Source of the DNA: Marisa cornuarietis
Lineage: Eukaryota > Mollusca > Gastropoda > Architaenioglossa > Ampullariidae
Length of the DNA: 64,000 nucleotides
Assembly (NCBI GenBank): GCA_004794655.1
Contig: SMMW01000040.1
Span: 3,122,501 to 3,186,500, forward strand
Reading direction: 5' to 3'
Numbering within the stretch: position 1 is the first letter of the stretch; each line of letters begins with the position of its first letter. Below the pieces are notes generated by a model. That model was given only the letters and a program-made list of their open reading frames with translations, had not been told where the DNA came from and ran no database searches. Shown here one piece after another: positions 23,345 to 35,675 of this stretch. A program made the position numbers and the translations under genes.

Positions 23345-23880
23345 GATTATTTTAATAATAATAACAATAATAAATGAGAGAGCATGCTTTTAGCGCTTAA
23401 AAGAAGGAAGAGACATGGACTAAATGGATAGAACACGAGGGACGGAAGAATAAACAACAGTACTGACGACAAACAGAAAACAAAGATGGAAAACAAAAAA
23501 AGGTACCAAGTAACAGAAACATACAAAATATAGCGATTCTGCAGAGAAAGATGGTAGAAAATTAGCAAGAGCAGAAGGGGTGAGGGTAAGAAGGACGAGC
23601 ATTGTGTGGACTGTGTTAGGAGTAATGCTCAAGGAAGAGGTGCGTTTTCAGTGCAGATTTGAAGGATTCAGTTGTAGGAAGGTGGCGGATATGGAAAGGG
23701 AGAGAGTTCCATTGTTTTGCTGCACAGTAACCAAAAATCCTGTGACCATATGTTGTTGTCCTGGTGACGGGAACAGTTAGGATACGGTCATCAGACGAAG
23801 AGCGTAGTTGTCTGGCCGGAACGTAAGGGATGAGAAGTTCAGAGAAATAGTCAGGACAAGAGCCAGCAAAGAAATTAAAA
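23345..23880 (-). mobile_element. LINE 3'-end fragment, same family as 4662-6125
   Basis: This aligns collinearly with about 4670-5185 on the same strand. Shared blocks include GACGAGCATTGTGTGGACTG, GTAATGCTCAAGGAAGAGG, GAGAGAGTTCCATTGTTTTG and ACGGTCATCAGA. It represents only the C-terminal coding end and 3' region. The reverse transcriptase core present at 4662-6125 is absent, as expected of a strongly 5'-truncated insertion. An ATT/ATA-rich tail lies near 23350-23370. Confidence 0.85.
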
Positions 23881-23889
23881 CAACAAATA

Positions 23890-26640
23890 TTTTCGAAAGA
23901 ATTCCTATTACTAGGTGAATAGATTTGCTATTTCTCACAAATGTCGACGTAGTTTTACGTGAAGTATTGACGATGTTTGGGATTTCTGACTGATTTATAA
24001 ATTTTTTACACGATGTAAAAAAAAAAAAAATTAAAAAAAGGAGCGGGGATGAAGGTGGGTTGTCTGACGTAGTATTGACGTCATTTCATCTTAAGAAACG
24101 GTTACTAAATGGTCGACATCTTATTCTCGCTGCTGACGAGGCTTAGACACAACGCCTTCTCGTATTTCAAGAAGCTGCCAGATTTTTCTGGCAAGAAATA
24201 AGCTTTAGTGACCCGTCATTAGCTCGGCCTACGCACGCGCAGACTCAATCATGCGCGCGATCCACACGCACGCACACACACACACACACACACACACAAA
24301 ACAAAAATTGTTAAGAGTGTAATCGGTAGGCTCGTGCCCATAACCGATAGTGGTGAAGAAGGGGTTATTGGTTGAACGAGAGAGAGAGAGAGAGCGGGGT
24401 GGGTGGGTGTTTGTGTCTGTATGCCCCTGTGTGGGTGTTTGTGCTTTATGTATATATATATATATAGATACATGCGCGTGCGGTTGTGTTATGGTGGATT
24501 GTGGAAGGAAGAGCGAAAGCAATGTTTGGAAGATACACTCCTGTAGTCTGTATATTCCAGAACAAACAGTTTGCAAATAAAATAAATAATCTCACAATCG
24601 GATCCGACAAACGAGGTGGGAGAAGTGTCTCTGATCAACATTCATTCAACATAAACAAAAGCCTAGTCGTCTGCCCTGCCCTGACCCCACTCTGGAGAGA
24701 CAGAAAAAAGGCGGTGACCTTTCTAGGCCTCGGTATCAAATCTCGTCATTTGTCACGTGACGAAGGCCCATAAATCGTTGTTCGCCATTTCCATGGGATA
24801 AGGTGATTCTGCCGTTTAGTAGCCATGACCCCCAGAACCCACTTAGCTACAGTAGTTTTGGCAAGCCGTTCTTGGTCTTGTCATTGTCTGCTGCGTTTCA
24901 CGGTTCGGTGCCTTTCATGCGAAATTTAATGCCTTCGCTTCCAAGCCGTCAGAATAGAGTCGCAGCCATAATTAACTGCTAGGACAAACGGAAGATTATC
25001 TCCTTTGTTACAAGATGGGTGTACAAAAGAAAAACAAATGATCTTCTTGAAAAACTTGGACTTAAACGCCGAAAAAAAACTGTTTTCGATAGCACACAAA
25101 AACAAGGAGAGAAAGGAGCACACTTTAGAAACTACGACAGAAAAGCTTATTTTCTTTACCCGAGTTTTGCTTGCTTGGCCGTCGGTAAACACAAACACCA
25201 GATTCAAAATAAAACAGTTTGCTACATATCTGTCGGAGAATTAGCCGAATCAGGAAAAAAGAGCAAAGAAAGACAAACAGGGCTTATTTGTTCTGTACTC
25301 CTTAAGCTCAGGATCTCTTGGCGTCACTGCAACGTGTATTTGGTTCAACGCAAAGAAGCAGGTTTCTGGAAATCAACTCTCAGGTCTCACCGAATGTAAA
25401 TAAGTTATTGTAGCTGTTGGTTGAGACAGATAAGAGAGGAAGTGCAGAAACCTTCTTTGTTTTGATGGTTTGACCAGAGTCCAGTAAAACTGTCGGGTTT
25501 CGTTTGGTTATTTCTGTTTCATGCGGTGCGATGTTCCCCATGCTTCGGTTTGGTTTGGATTTCTTTTGTTTTTGACATAATATTTACATGGAGCACAATT
25601 TAATCAATAGTTGTAATCAAGATAGTATGACATAACATTGGTAACCAGTTAATATGACACAATTCACACAATCAACAATGGTAACGAAGTTACTTTGACA
25701 CACAATCGACGGTGGTAACCGAGTTTGGCCGTCACTATGCCCAGTTTTTGAACATGTGTATGTACATAGTGATCTTCCTTGTATTTCAGTAAGTTACCAG
25801 ACTTTGCTTTTAAGAAATGAGTTTTAGTGACCTCTCTCACTCCCACCTTTCTGATTTTCTAGTCTCTTTGCTTCTTTCTTTCGCCTCCCACCAAAACTCA
25901 CTCACTCACTCACTCACTCACTCACTCACTCACTCACTCACTCACTCACTCACTCACTCACTCACTCACTCACTCACTCACTCACTCACTCCTTATCTTC
26001 GGTCCCCATCAAATGCCCTTTGGCAAAGAGTCTCTCTGACAACAAATCAAAGGGGGAAACTATTGATGCAGGTGCCCCTCACGCCCCCACCCCACCCACG
26101 CCTTCCTCTCATTTGCGGGTTCGGAATCAGCTGGACCGATGGATGACTTCCACGTTTCCAGTCAAATGAGCACAACCGCAAGACGAAATCTCCTTCTACC
26201 CTCCACCCCTCTCCCACCCCCCATGTCTTGTTTTCTTGTCAAGCTTTCCTGTTGTGTTGCCTTAGGGAGGCGTTCACGCACTCATGCACCGTGCGATCCA
26301 GGTTTGTTTTCCAGCCGAGTTTGTCGGGTACACTGTTGCCGAGTATGGTGGTGTGCAGATCCCATGTAAAACAGGTTTTGTTCTGTCTTGTCCATACTTA
26401 TGAAGCTTCGGGCACAGGACATGTTAGTGTTAGTGTTGGACCGGAACCGTTATAAAAACAAGGGCAGGGTACTCAGCTACTCATTGAAAGGGTCTAGCGC
26501 AAACCCAAAAACTCTTAACTACAGAAGGCTTGCTTTACTTTGATGGTTTGTTGAGATCTTGTTCTTGGACTTTGATGCTATGACGTGATCTTTCTCCTTA
26601 ACTTCAATGCTATCTTGTCGTGTCTGTGTATATTTATTAA
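23890..26640. other. Non-coding stretch with microsatellites
   Basis: Contains a perfect CRE octamer at 24076-24083, short CA and GA runs near 24273-24298 and 24379-24395, and the ACTC array at 25896-25991. An open frame at 25019-25399 has Lys-rich content and no recognised relative. Confidence 0.5.
25896..25991. repeat. (ACTC)n microsatellite
   Basis: Twenty-four perfect tetranucleotide copies, giving a Leu/Thr/His/Ser periodic open frame that is not a gene. Confidence 0.95.
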
Positions 26641-26650
26641 TACGCTTTGG

Positions 26651-26652
<2 letters not shown>

Positions 26653-26697
<45 letters not shown>
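26653..26697. repeat. (TG)n microsatellite
   Basis: About 22 perfect TG dinucleotides, just upstream of a possible LINE 3' tail. Confidence 0.95.
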
Positions 26698-26700
<3 letters not shown>

Positions 26701-26734
26701 CTGAGTCTGTAATTATACATTTGGATATTTTACT

Positions 26735-26805
26735 TTGATTTGTGTTTGTAAAGCGCATTGAGGCTACTTTAAAGGGACTGCTATTACTTCTACTACTACT
26801 AATAT
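26735..26805 (+). mobile_element. Possible L2-like LINE 3' tail
   Basis: TTGTAAAGCGCATTGAGGCT followed by a CTATTACT/CTACTA simple tail resembles the TTGTAAAGCACATCGAGG end of the LINE at 40480-41230. Only this terminal segment is recognisable, so the assignment is tentative. Confidence 0.4.
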
Positions 26806-27075
26806 GCCTTATAAGAATATTATCTCTCCTTAATCTTTACTTCCCTTGATGAACGTTAGTGTGAATATAAAAAGGGTTTTGGGATGGAGCGGTGGCCTGC
26901 AGAGAGAGAGAGAGAGAGAAGAAGGAGGAGGAGGAAAACTAGAGACAGTGAACATTGTTTTTCGTGGTTATAGGAAGCACAAGATTTGATTTTCTAATTC
27001 AGTGGATTTAAGACGTTCCTTGTGACATAATTTTTTAAGGCAAGTCATATTTTAAAATATAATTTGGTAATCCTT

Positions 27076-27082
<7 letters not shown>

Positions 27083-27143
<61 letters not shown>
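27083..27143. repeat. (CA)n microsatellite
   Basis: About 30 perfect CA dinucleotides, followed by interrupted CA sequence to about 27173. Confidence 0.95.
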
Positions 27144-27146
<3 letters not shown>

Positions 27147-27795
27147 TGCACAGACACACACACGCACACATACAAGGAAGGGAGGAGTAGAAAGATCGAG
27201 ACAAAGCAGACGAAACCTCGCTCTAGTGCACGACCTGTTTATGTGTGCGCGCGTGAAGGTGGCGCACGAAGCGACATAAAAAGCATTGCTCACACGCCTG
27301 TGGTGAAGATTAGAAGCGCGTGAGGAAGAGATCAGCGTCACCAACCACGCCGCCGGAGCCAGGACCAAAATTAGCGCCATTTCCTCCCGCGTCGACAGCA
27401 GCGATACCTAGGTTTTCAGCTCTGCAAGGGAGACAAAACTGCAGGGAGCTGGAGGGGTGGGGCGGGGGGGGGGAGAGGAAGGGACAGGTTAGCGAACTGT
27501 GCGCCGTTAGTCAATGAATTCGTCAGTTTTTGGCCTTGACTATCCCCGTGCTTCGATCTGATTTCTAGATGTCCGCTTGTGCTGCGGTCGCATGGCGTTG
27601 GCTAAATATTCAACGCAAACATTCTTCTACATTTTAGCTAATTGCTATGCGTTAATCATCCAGTTAATCACCTTCTGGAAGACTGCTATAGCATTTTCTT
27701 TGTTTGTTTCAGACGGTTTCACGTGTTCCCTCACATGCGTGCGTGATTGCACGTGTGAACATATTTTTTGTGCAAGGGAGCCTGCGCGCATGTAG

Positions 27796-27822
27796 GTGTG
27801 TGTGTGTGTGTGTGTGTGTGTG
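27796..27822. repeat. (GT)n microsatellite
   Basis: Thirteen perfect GT dinucleotides. Confidence 0.9.
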
Positions 27823-28187
27823 CTCGAGAAGTGTAACAGACGTAGAAAAACACGTGTGTCTGTGTTCTTCCTACAGATTCATGACATGACTTTCCTTTAG
27901 GCCCTCAGATGTAGATTTGTTTTAATGACTAGGCGAGGTTCGGAACAAAATGGCATTTCTTAAAATCCAGGAAGGAATAAACCCTTAATTCATGGTTTCT
28001 CAGAAATCATGCCTACAAACATCCTTGTGTACAGAATAAGGTCAAAAGCCCTCGATGGATGTCAAGGCAGCAATCAAAGGTAAAGCTACAACCAAAATTA
28101 CTTCAGCATACCTGCGGGTATGTCTGACGTCATGGGTTGGACCACGTAAGTCTGTGCATCCCGTAATGGAATGTGTGTGCGTGGGTG

Positions 28188-28191
<4 letters not shown>

Positions 28192-28255
<64 letters not shown>
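28192..28255. repeat. (GT)n microsatellite
   Basis: About 32 perfect GT dinucleotides. Confidence 0.95.
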
Positions 28256-28256
<1 letters not shown>

Positions 28257-28699
28257 ATTTGAAAGATGGACAGAGAGAGAAGGGGAGCAATTAGGGAGGA
28301 GTGGGTTTTCATTTCCACTTAGGGGAAAATTGTTCCGAATTCTTTTGAATCTTGTTTTCACATCCAACCACTTTTTAGCACTTTGTAGACCGTTACCCCA
28401 TTGTGGTCCATTTCAAAAGAAAAGAAAAGACATGCTTGGTCATGTCAGCTGCTGACAGACCCCGCAGTCCCTCGTTAACTAACTCAACCGTAACCTTCGT
28501 GTAAACATGCTGGTTCGTGTTAAAGCTAATCGGTTTCGCTTCATCACTCGGGGCCAGGGACTAAAGGTGGAATGAGGTTGAGAAAACAACTTTGGGAGGG
28601 TTGACGGGAGGGAACACAAGCACGCACAGCCCGATTCTGATCATCGCTCCCCCCTCAATCCCCTCCGGCAATCATCTTGGACAGCGAATGATGGAGCGC

Positions 28700-28727
28700 A
28701 AAAAAAAAAAAAAAAAAAAAAAAAAAA
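28700..28727 (+). repeat. Poly-A run
   Basis: Twenty-eight consecutive A on the plus strand. It could be a retroposed tail, but no element or target duplication is recognisable beside it. Confidence 0.8.
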
Positions 28728-30439
28728 CGGAACTAAACATAGAGGAGCCGTGAACGCGAGGGTCATGCCGCACGCTGTGGGACCATGTGGACAGCAAGTC
28801 AGGACTTGATCCCCGATAACCTGCGTCATGGGAGGAGGAGGAAGCACGACATGGGAGGGCCACGACGCTTTGTCGTCCTCTGCATGACAGACGGTGCAGT
28901 CCTGCTGTAGTCACAGTTTCTGCTCAAACTGGATTTTTGTCCTTGCATGGCCTCGTTTCTTTGTCTTATTATTTAAAAATCCACATTTATCTCTCACGTC
29001 ATCATAAAGAGGGCAGAAAAATAAGACATGTTCTTCCTCCTTCAAGGTATCTGTAGGAAAAGGACAATGACGGGCTATATCTCATGTTGTGTAAACCGAT
29101 TTCTGTGGCAGTCGATTTCTGACACACCAACTCTATAACGAGCATAGGCAAAACTAAAATTGATAAAATAGTCGAAAGAAGACCTGGTTACGTGCCATTT
29201 TACTAAACTGTGTAGAAATATATATTTAACTGTGGTTATAAGTATTTCACCCACATCATGATCATCATGATCATCATCATCATCGTCGTCGCTATTTTGT
29301 TTCATAGTCATTCTCCGCTTCACTGTCCTTATGAAAACAGAAAGCGATTAATTTGTACTTCTTTTAAATTTTTTTTAGTTTTTGCTTTCTTTATATATTT
29401 TTTGTTTACTAGACACTTTTCTGCTTGAGATTGAGAGTTCCTACAATCCTGCCCAACCAGACGTCAACTCTTTTCTTTTCTCTGTCTCTCCAGATAAAGA
29501 AAGGGTCATCACGAGGACATCAGCATAATCTCAGAGGTTGTATGACTTCGTACAGATGAGTCCATAGGGACATGGGCACCCGTGCTGTCAGCTCTGTGTA
29601 TCCAGGGGTCGAAACGCGGCCATGAAAGGTGCCGGCATGTTCCAGCCTTCTCAAGTTCTTGCTGATGTCAGGTCAGCTCCTGTAATTTTTGTGTAGAATT
29701 CGCTCTCCCTTCCCCTTGTCCTGCTGCTTCTCACCGGTTCGCTGCACGTTGTTGTGGCCTCTTGCGTGCCTCTGCGTCACAACAGCAGGATCTACAGAGT
29801 TGCCGTCCATGACACCCGAGTGTGCTCACACTCTGCATTCTTTTCTTACATGCCGCTCCGCTCTGCGCATTCCACAAAGAAGGTTACAGCATTCTCCTCC
29901 CCCTCCCCCTTGTCTTAGACTTCTGCCTCAACTGTTTCTGTTTTTTCGCATGCGAGTTATCCTCCCTCACCTTTACGAGCGCCATCAACCGCGATGTTTT
30001 TACAACAGGGTTGAAGATGTGATGGAGATGGCCATGATATTGTTATGCACACGTGTGTGTGTGTCCTTCCTGAGTTTTACGTTTTCGCCTGTCGCACAAA
30101 CCAGTCTTGCTAAGTTATCACCGGGTTATAAAGCTACACTTTTTCTTTCTTACTTAATTTCTTTCTTTCCTTTTTTTTTTTTTTTGACTCTCTGTCAGTC
30201 TGTCTCTCTTTGCTTCATTTGTATCTTCCTATTTTCCCTTCTTTTCTGATCCATTAAAATCTTTCCCTTTTTTTTTTTTTTAGAGTTGATATTCCCAGCC
30301 CCATTTTGAGACTAAAAAGAAAACTTCCCTCTGTTATGCATATCTTCTGCTGGTTATGTACAAATATATCCCGCATTGATGAGACGCGTTCCGAGAGAAC
30401 GACTTATAAAGTTACCCATGAGCGAGACACGAGGCACGA

Positions 30440-30770
30440 AACCCGTTCCCTATGTCGCACATGGCGGGCGAGAAAACGTAAGCATTGCGAGGAACTCAGT
30501 GGCACGGTGTTCGCGAGCGCTCCGCTACACCCGTTCAGCTCTTCCTGCGGCGCGATTTTTTGCGCACCGTCAAAGCTCACGGGACGAACGGGGCAAAGTT
30601 TTTCCCCGCCAGCCGGCGCGAACTGCTTTCGAAGTCGAACGCACCAGCTACAATAAGATGTGCATGCGCAGAGGAGACCGGAAGTCTTGCCCAGCGAGCA
30701 GCGGAAAGAACCTGCTAGCTAACGTAGCTGGAACAGCAGCTTCAAGAGGCTGCTTACTAAGGTAACTGAG
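30440..30770 (+). promoter_or_regulatory. Candidate CpG-containing promoter and first exon
   Basis: This patch is visibly richer in CpG than its surroundings. It contains an NRF1-like TGTGCATGCGCA at 30659-30670 and an ETS-like CCGGAAGT at 30678-30685, both typical of metazoan core promoters. A splice-donor-like AAGGTAACT occurs at about 30759-30767. Open frames across it have no recognised similarity and do not justify a coding call. Confidence 0.3.
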
Positions 30771-31300
30771 ATAGAAACCTCGGACAAAAGCTTTGTGTCG
30801 TGTTTATGTAGGTACTTCGGGGTCAAGTAACATTTTGCATGTTTGAAGATAAAATTAGACTGTTGCATAATCTACTTTGAAAATAATTGACCACACTCAA
30901 TTGCTATGATTGAGCTCTCACATACAACCATCATCAGTGTCCCGTCTTTTTTTCATTCATTCTTTTTTTTTTTTTTTTGAAGGGGGAATGGGTAGCAGAG
31001 GGACGCACGGAAGTTTGTTGTTTATAGCAATGCATTTTGACTTTCATGATGATAAACTTTTATTTGATTAAATGCTTGACAAGTCCTTCAACAAATTTTC
31101 TGTCATCTTTACAGTTTGGGCCCCCGTAAATTACTGCCTTTGTTCCCAATGATACCATTTCAATTTACCGTTGTAGGCGAGTGACATAGTCTCAAGTACT
31201 CGGGGTTTTGTTTCTTGGTCGTCACCTATCACTTCTCCTCGATTAATAGTTCTCTAAGGCTTCAGTTTCACGAAGATGCCTCACAGGTCTGAAGTTGCAT

Positions 31301-31451
31301 GCCGGTCAAGCCCGATTATCCCTTTGCTGCGTATCATAAAGCTTGTGCCCGCCATAAGGGCATGACAACTAGGGCTCTTAGAGCCTATCTTGACCATGAC
31401 GGGCGCACACCTCGCATGTATGCAAGACACAGGTTCTCGGTCTTGACCGGC
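31301..31451. repeat. Inverted-repeat pair, possible fold-back remnant
   Basis: GCCGGTCAAG at 31301-31310 is perfectly inverted as CTTGACCGGC at 31442-31451. Inside, GGGCTCTTAGAGCC forms a small hairpin near 31373-31386. This may be a decayed short element, but no target duplication is seen. Confidence 0.3.
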
Positions 31452-32709
31452 TTGTAAGCGATTTACAGGACTAACATAGATTAACACCTAGCCGCCCTCC
31501 CTTTTCTACCTCCACCTCGACAGGCCCACACTTATCCTTCCCCACAGGTGAACAATAACCGACGGAAAGACTGCAATGGCGTCGACCCTCCGGTTACTGG
31601 GAGCAAGCACACCTGCAGAATACGGATGATGTTCTTACATTGAGTCCGACTCACCTGCGCAAACGAGATGGATAAGACGGGTACCTCTCCATTATGTTCA
31701 CATTGCTTTAGCAGCGGGAGGTCACTCGGAATTGAAGAGAGTTGGTTATCACTCGTAGGTGAAAAAAAAAAAAAGCAAAGGGAAGGAAGCACGTGGGGGA
31801 GGGGACCTTCAATTACATCTGTACAAGCAGCGACATCTAGCGAGCCGGAGTGTAATGACTAGCATAGCTAATATAACCCTTTGAAGCGAAAACTGAGTGA
31901 GACCTTATGTCTAGCCAGGTGTGTGAGAGCCCTGCAGTGATTTTTAAGTTAGGTTTCAGGGGTTTCTTTCTTTTTCTGTCACTTGCTGACGGTTTTGAGC
32001 AGTAAGTAAATGCAAAGACTGCACATATGTGCTTGTGAGTGAGAGATTCTGGGTGTTTAGTGTGTGTCGGTCTGTGTGCGTGTGTATGTACGCGTGTGCA
32101 TAGTAATTCATGTTCACCCGTGTTCTATGGTTTGCGAGGGGACAGAAGCCGGGTGTACAGATGATCTAGCTGCATGCTAGCCCTACCTGTCGGCTAAAGT
32201 CCTTACGCAATGTTAGCAGTTTAGCTATCAGAGCTCGTCTGTGCATTCGGCTCCTGCTCTGCACGCATGTGGTGTGCTCTCGTGCGCGCGCGTGAGTACT
32301 AGAGTGACTGCTTGCACGCGCATCTTTCCACTGCATAAACTACGGAGGCAGCCCAAGCGAACGAAGTCCAGATGTCAACGGTCCATTTCAATGTAAGAGA
32401 CGGCGGAGTCCCCTTCCCCCCCCCCAACACCTCTTGTCCCTCCTTCGCGCAGTGCGCTTGCAAAATATTCCCGAGCGACCCGCCAAGAATGCGACGATGT
32501 AAATCTCAACGGTGGACCCCAAGACAGTTATACCTCGCAGACTGTTAAAGTTCCGTAGCCTTGAAGGCAAAGCTCGAGTGGCGATCCCGGTGTCGAAACC
32601 GTTACTGTGTCACCATTATCCAATTTTATTCGGGCCAGCTGGTGTTTCACCTTTCCTCTCACGGGCTATGGTGGTGGTAATGCTTGGTGTACATGTGAGC
32701 CCGTCCATG

Positions 32710-32776
32710 TGAGTGAGTGAGTGAGTGAGTGAGTGAGTGAGTGAGTGAGTGAGTGAGTGAGTGAGCGAGTGAGTGA
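32710..32776. repeat. (GTGA)n microsatellite
   Basis: Tetranucleotide GAGT/GTGA array with a single GCGA interruption near the end. It is the complementary-class partner of the ACTC array at 25896. Confidence 0.95.
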
Positions 32777-33234
32777 ACAATGCGAGATGAAAGACCAGAC
32801 GAGACTAACAAAGATAAGGCGATTCCACAAGTACTTACGAACTCTTTTTACAAACTGAAGAAAGACCGTGAAATAGCCGAATTAACCTGCATAATGCTAA
32901 TGTCAGACAAAATTATCGTGTTAATTCCTGGGATGTAAGGATGTGGAAATGATGAGGTTAAACTCTAGGAAAACTGATCCATGAAGGTGTCTTTAACAGA
33001 GAATAACAGTCTGTTTACAGCGTAACAAGAACTTTCCGCTGTCGATATCCACTTTTCTTCTAGATGTTGACTGCCATACATTTAAATAAAAGTTTGCTTA
33101 AAAAATAATTGAAGAGATATGAAAAAAGTAATGAAGGATTTCCACAAACTTCTATGGGTTTAAAAGTAGTTCAGGGAGAGAGTGTGTGTGTGTGTGTGAG
33201 AGAGAAAGAGCTTCCGATGTCGATGGTTGTATAT

Positions 33235-33713
33235 TATGGGGCGCCAAGAGAGGAATTTTCTCTATTTCTCTCTCTAGCTAGAGAATGTATTCTGTAACTA
33301 CAGAATGAGTTCTGTAACTCGAAACATGGCCTCACGTTCTTGATATTCTCTGATTGGTTGATCTTTGATCTTCTTGTCACAGATGTAAATAAGCCAGCCT
33401 CGTTCGGTACAGACATCATCCTCTCGCTAGAGAAATCGTCTCTGTACCTAGAGAAAATTTCTCTGTACCTAGAGAAAGCTTTCTCTATCTACAGTGAGAT
33501 TTCTCTAAGTACAGAAAGCTTTCTGTAGCTACAGAATGGAATTGTATATATAAAGATAATGAATTGGCTAGCAACTTCTAAGTATAATATAAATGAAATA
33601 ATTTGGTTTCACCGAGTTTTTCGCTCTCTAACTAGAGAATGCATTCTGTAGTTACAGAATGCATTGCCTAGCTAGAGAGAGAAAGTAGAGAAAAGTCTAC
33701 TTGGCGCCTCATA
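33235..33713. mobile_element. Fold-back MITE built from short palindromes (479 bp)
   Basis: The left end TATGGGGCGCCAAG and the inverted right end TATGAGGCGCCAAG open terminal inverted repeats. They stay alignable for about 85-90 bp, including TCTCTCTCTAGCTAG and ATTCTGTAACTACAGAATG. GTATAT flanks both sides (33229-33234 and 33714-33719). The direct repeat can be read as GTATATTATG (33229-33238 and 33714-33723), so the exact boundary is ambiguous by a few bases. The arms and a central cluster (33420-33536) consist of about ten 14-18-bp imperfect palindromes of two types, TCTCTAgcTAGAGA and TTCTGTAacTACAGAA. There is no open frame for a transposase. No second copy occurs in this window. Confidence 0.8.
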
Positions 33714-33736
33714 GTATATTATGTGTCCATGCTTCT

Positions 33737-33756
33737 GTGTGTGTGTGTGTGTGTGT
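33737..33756. repeat. (GT)n short microsatellite
   Basis: About ten GT dinucleotides immediately after the fold-back element. Confidence 0.85.
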
Positions 33757-34289
33757 ATGAATCAGTGAGATTATGCATCTATGTGTTGACCGACATAGCT
33801 TGAGTGCAGAAAAAAAAGAGAGAAAAAGGTGAGTTAATTCTCTTGCCCGTGAGGACATGAACTGGTCGACTCGCCACGCACGCCACGTGACTCGTGTCGT
33901 CTCTCGTTAACGTTCTCGGAGACGCGCGCGAGGAATGACGCTGCCTGACGAGAAGCAAGGAGCGACACATTCGGCAAAGTATCATGGGAACGCACGTAAA
34001 ACATGCGAAACATATTGTTCGCACTCAAAGATACGAGCTGAGATCAGGGGAAATTGGCGTGACGGGACAAAACTGACTTCTCCAGGTCGCTAGACGAATT
34101 ACTTTCCCTCTGCACTGTGTGTTTCAATGTCTGCCTTTCTTTCTTTTTTTCTTTTCGTTCCTGTCTGCTTTATTTCTTCTTTAAATATTTTGAATTAGGC
34201 CAAGAAAAATAGTGTTGTGGGTTGAGAGGAAGGATACATTGCAATTGCTTGTTGTTGTTGTTGTGAATATAGAAGAGTATGATGATTGT

Positions 34290-34290
<1 letters not shown>

Positions 34291-34338
<48 letters not shown>
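34291..34338. repeat. (GT)n microsatellite
   Basis: Twenty-four perfect GT dinucleotides, shortly after a (TTG)n run near 34248-34264. Confidence 0.95.
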
Positions 34339-34341
<3 letters not shown>

Positions 34342-35596
34342 CGTGTAAATTAATGGATGAATGCTTGACCAGTTTTGGCAAAGGTTTTACAAGAGATCAT
34401 ATCAGAGTCTTTACATGAGGTCATAAATGTTTTTGCACGACATCATATGAACGTTTTTACAAGGACTTAAAGCGGGTATTTTTCACCAGGAGCCAATTCT
34501 CCCCCACCTACTTCTTTCGGTAATTTACCCAATGCATAAGAGGAATGAGTGCACTCAAGAGCCATTCGTGGCACTAACAGAGATAACCGGTTTACCCACA
34601 CTGGAAAAGTTTACCTACTGGGTAAGCGTCCATCGAGACCAGAAGCCAAGTTATGAACTGTTACTAGAGGATTCATCAAACAATGATGGTGACGCTTGAT
34701 CGTGTGTATTGGTTGGGGTGGGGGGATGAACGGTTGTAAACCTGACGTCATTTAGACTAGACGACTGCTAGGGATGGGGTGGGGGGCAAGGACCCACATG
34801 CACTAAATCGATTTAATTTACTGATTCACTTCAAAACAGCCACCCCCGAAATGTGACGAGGGGCGTCTTCCACTTGAGTGTAGAACAATCTGGAAAACAT
34901 GTGTTACAGAGAATAGTTCCCTCCCGGCCTCCTGCCCTCTAGCGGCAGGGCCATAGCGAAGGCATCGTGCAGCGGAGGTCAGACGTGTGCTGAAGGAGTG
35001 TGGCGGTGCGAGAATAATCCCTGCTACGGATCGGAGACGCCGTGAGGGCCTCGACGAGGGGCTCTCGATGGAGGAATTAGTGATAATCTCTGTAATACAC
35101 TCCCTACAGGCCCCGAAAAGTACACAGTGTGCGTCATGGCAAGGTGGTGGTGGTGGCGGTGGCGGAGGGTGGCGGGGTCACCCCCAGGGTTTTTGGGGTT
35201 AAGTGGGTTGTACTTGGGGGTACAATCTGCTGACTCATGTACTTAAGTCCTTGGTCGCGCTACATGAACGAGTGTCTCCAGTGTCTTCAGTGTCTTCAGT
35301 GTAAACGATTGAAAGAGTTTAGCAAAGCTTTTTAAATAATCATCATGTCAAAACTTTGCCAAACGTGGTCTTAAAAGTTGCCCATATTTGCCCGGTTAAG
35401 AAGGGGTTTTATGGAGACCCTTAATAATGTCCAGACTTAAACAAATAGGGACGTGACAGTAGTTGATGGACTATGCATTGATTCCTATTTTGTATTTACA
35501 TGGCTTTCAGTTTTTAAAATTATGTGTTGAAGAAGTTGGCCACTAACACAAACGCACGCTCTTTCTGTTTTGCTCCTTCTGACTCTCCTGTTTCTC

Positions 35597-35601
<5 letters not shown>

Positions 35602-35672
<71 letters not shown>
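35602..35672. repeat. (CA)n microsatellite
   Basis: About 35 perfect CA dinucleotides, followed by ACGTGTACGTGTACGTG. Confidence 0.95.

Positions 35673-35675
<3 letters not shown>

Larger units (their letters stand above)
26810..33228. other. Non-coding stretch rich in microsatellites
   Basis: Holds the CA, GT, poly-A and GTGA arrays listed separately, a perfect CRE octamer at 28125-28132 and a CpG-containing patch at 30370-30770 (candidate promoter). An imperfect inverted pair lies at 31301/31451. No exon with recognisable protein similarity was found. Confidence 0.5.

Noticed and set aside
25019..25399. 126-codon Lys-rich open frame
   Set aside because: No similarity is recognised and there is no initiation or splice context; length is within chance for a 64-kb window.
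27064..27279. Thr-His and Cys-Val repeat proteins across CA/GT arrays here and elsewhere
   Set aside because: These are direct translations of dinucleotide repeats.
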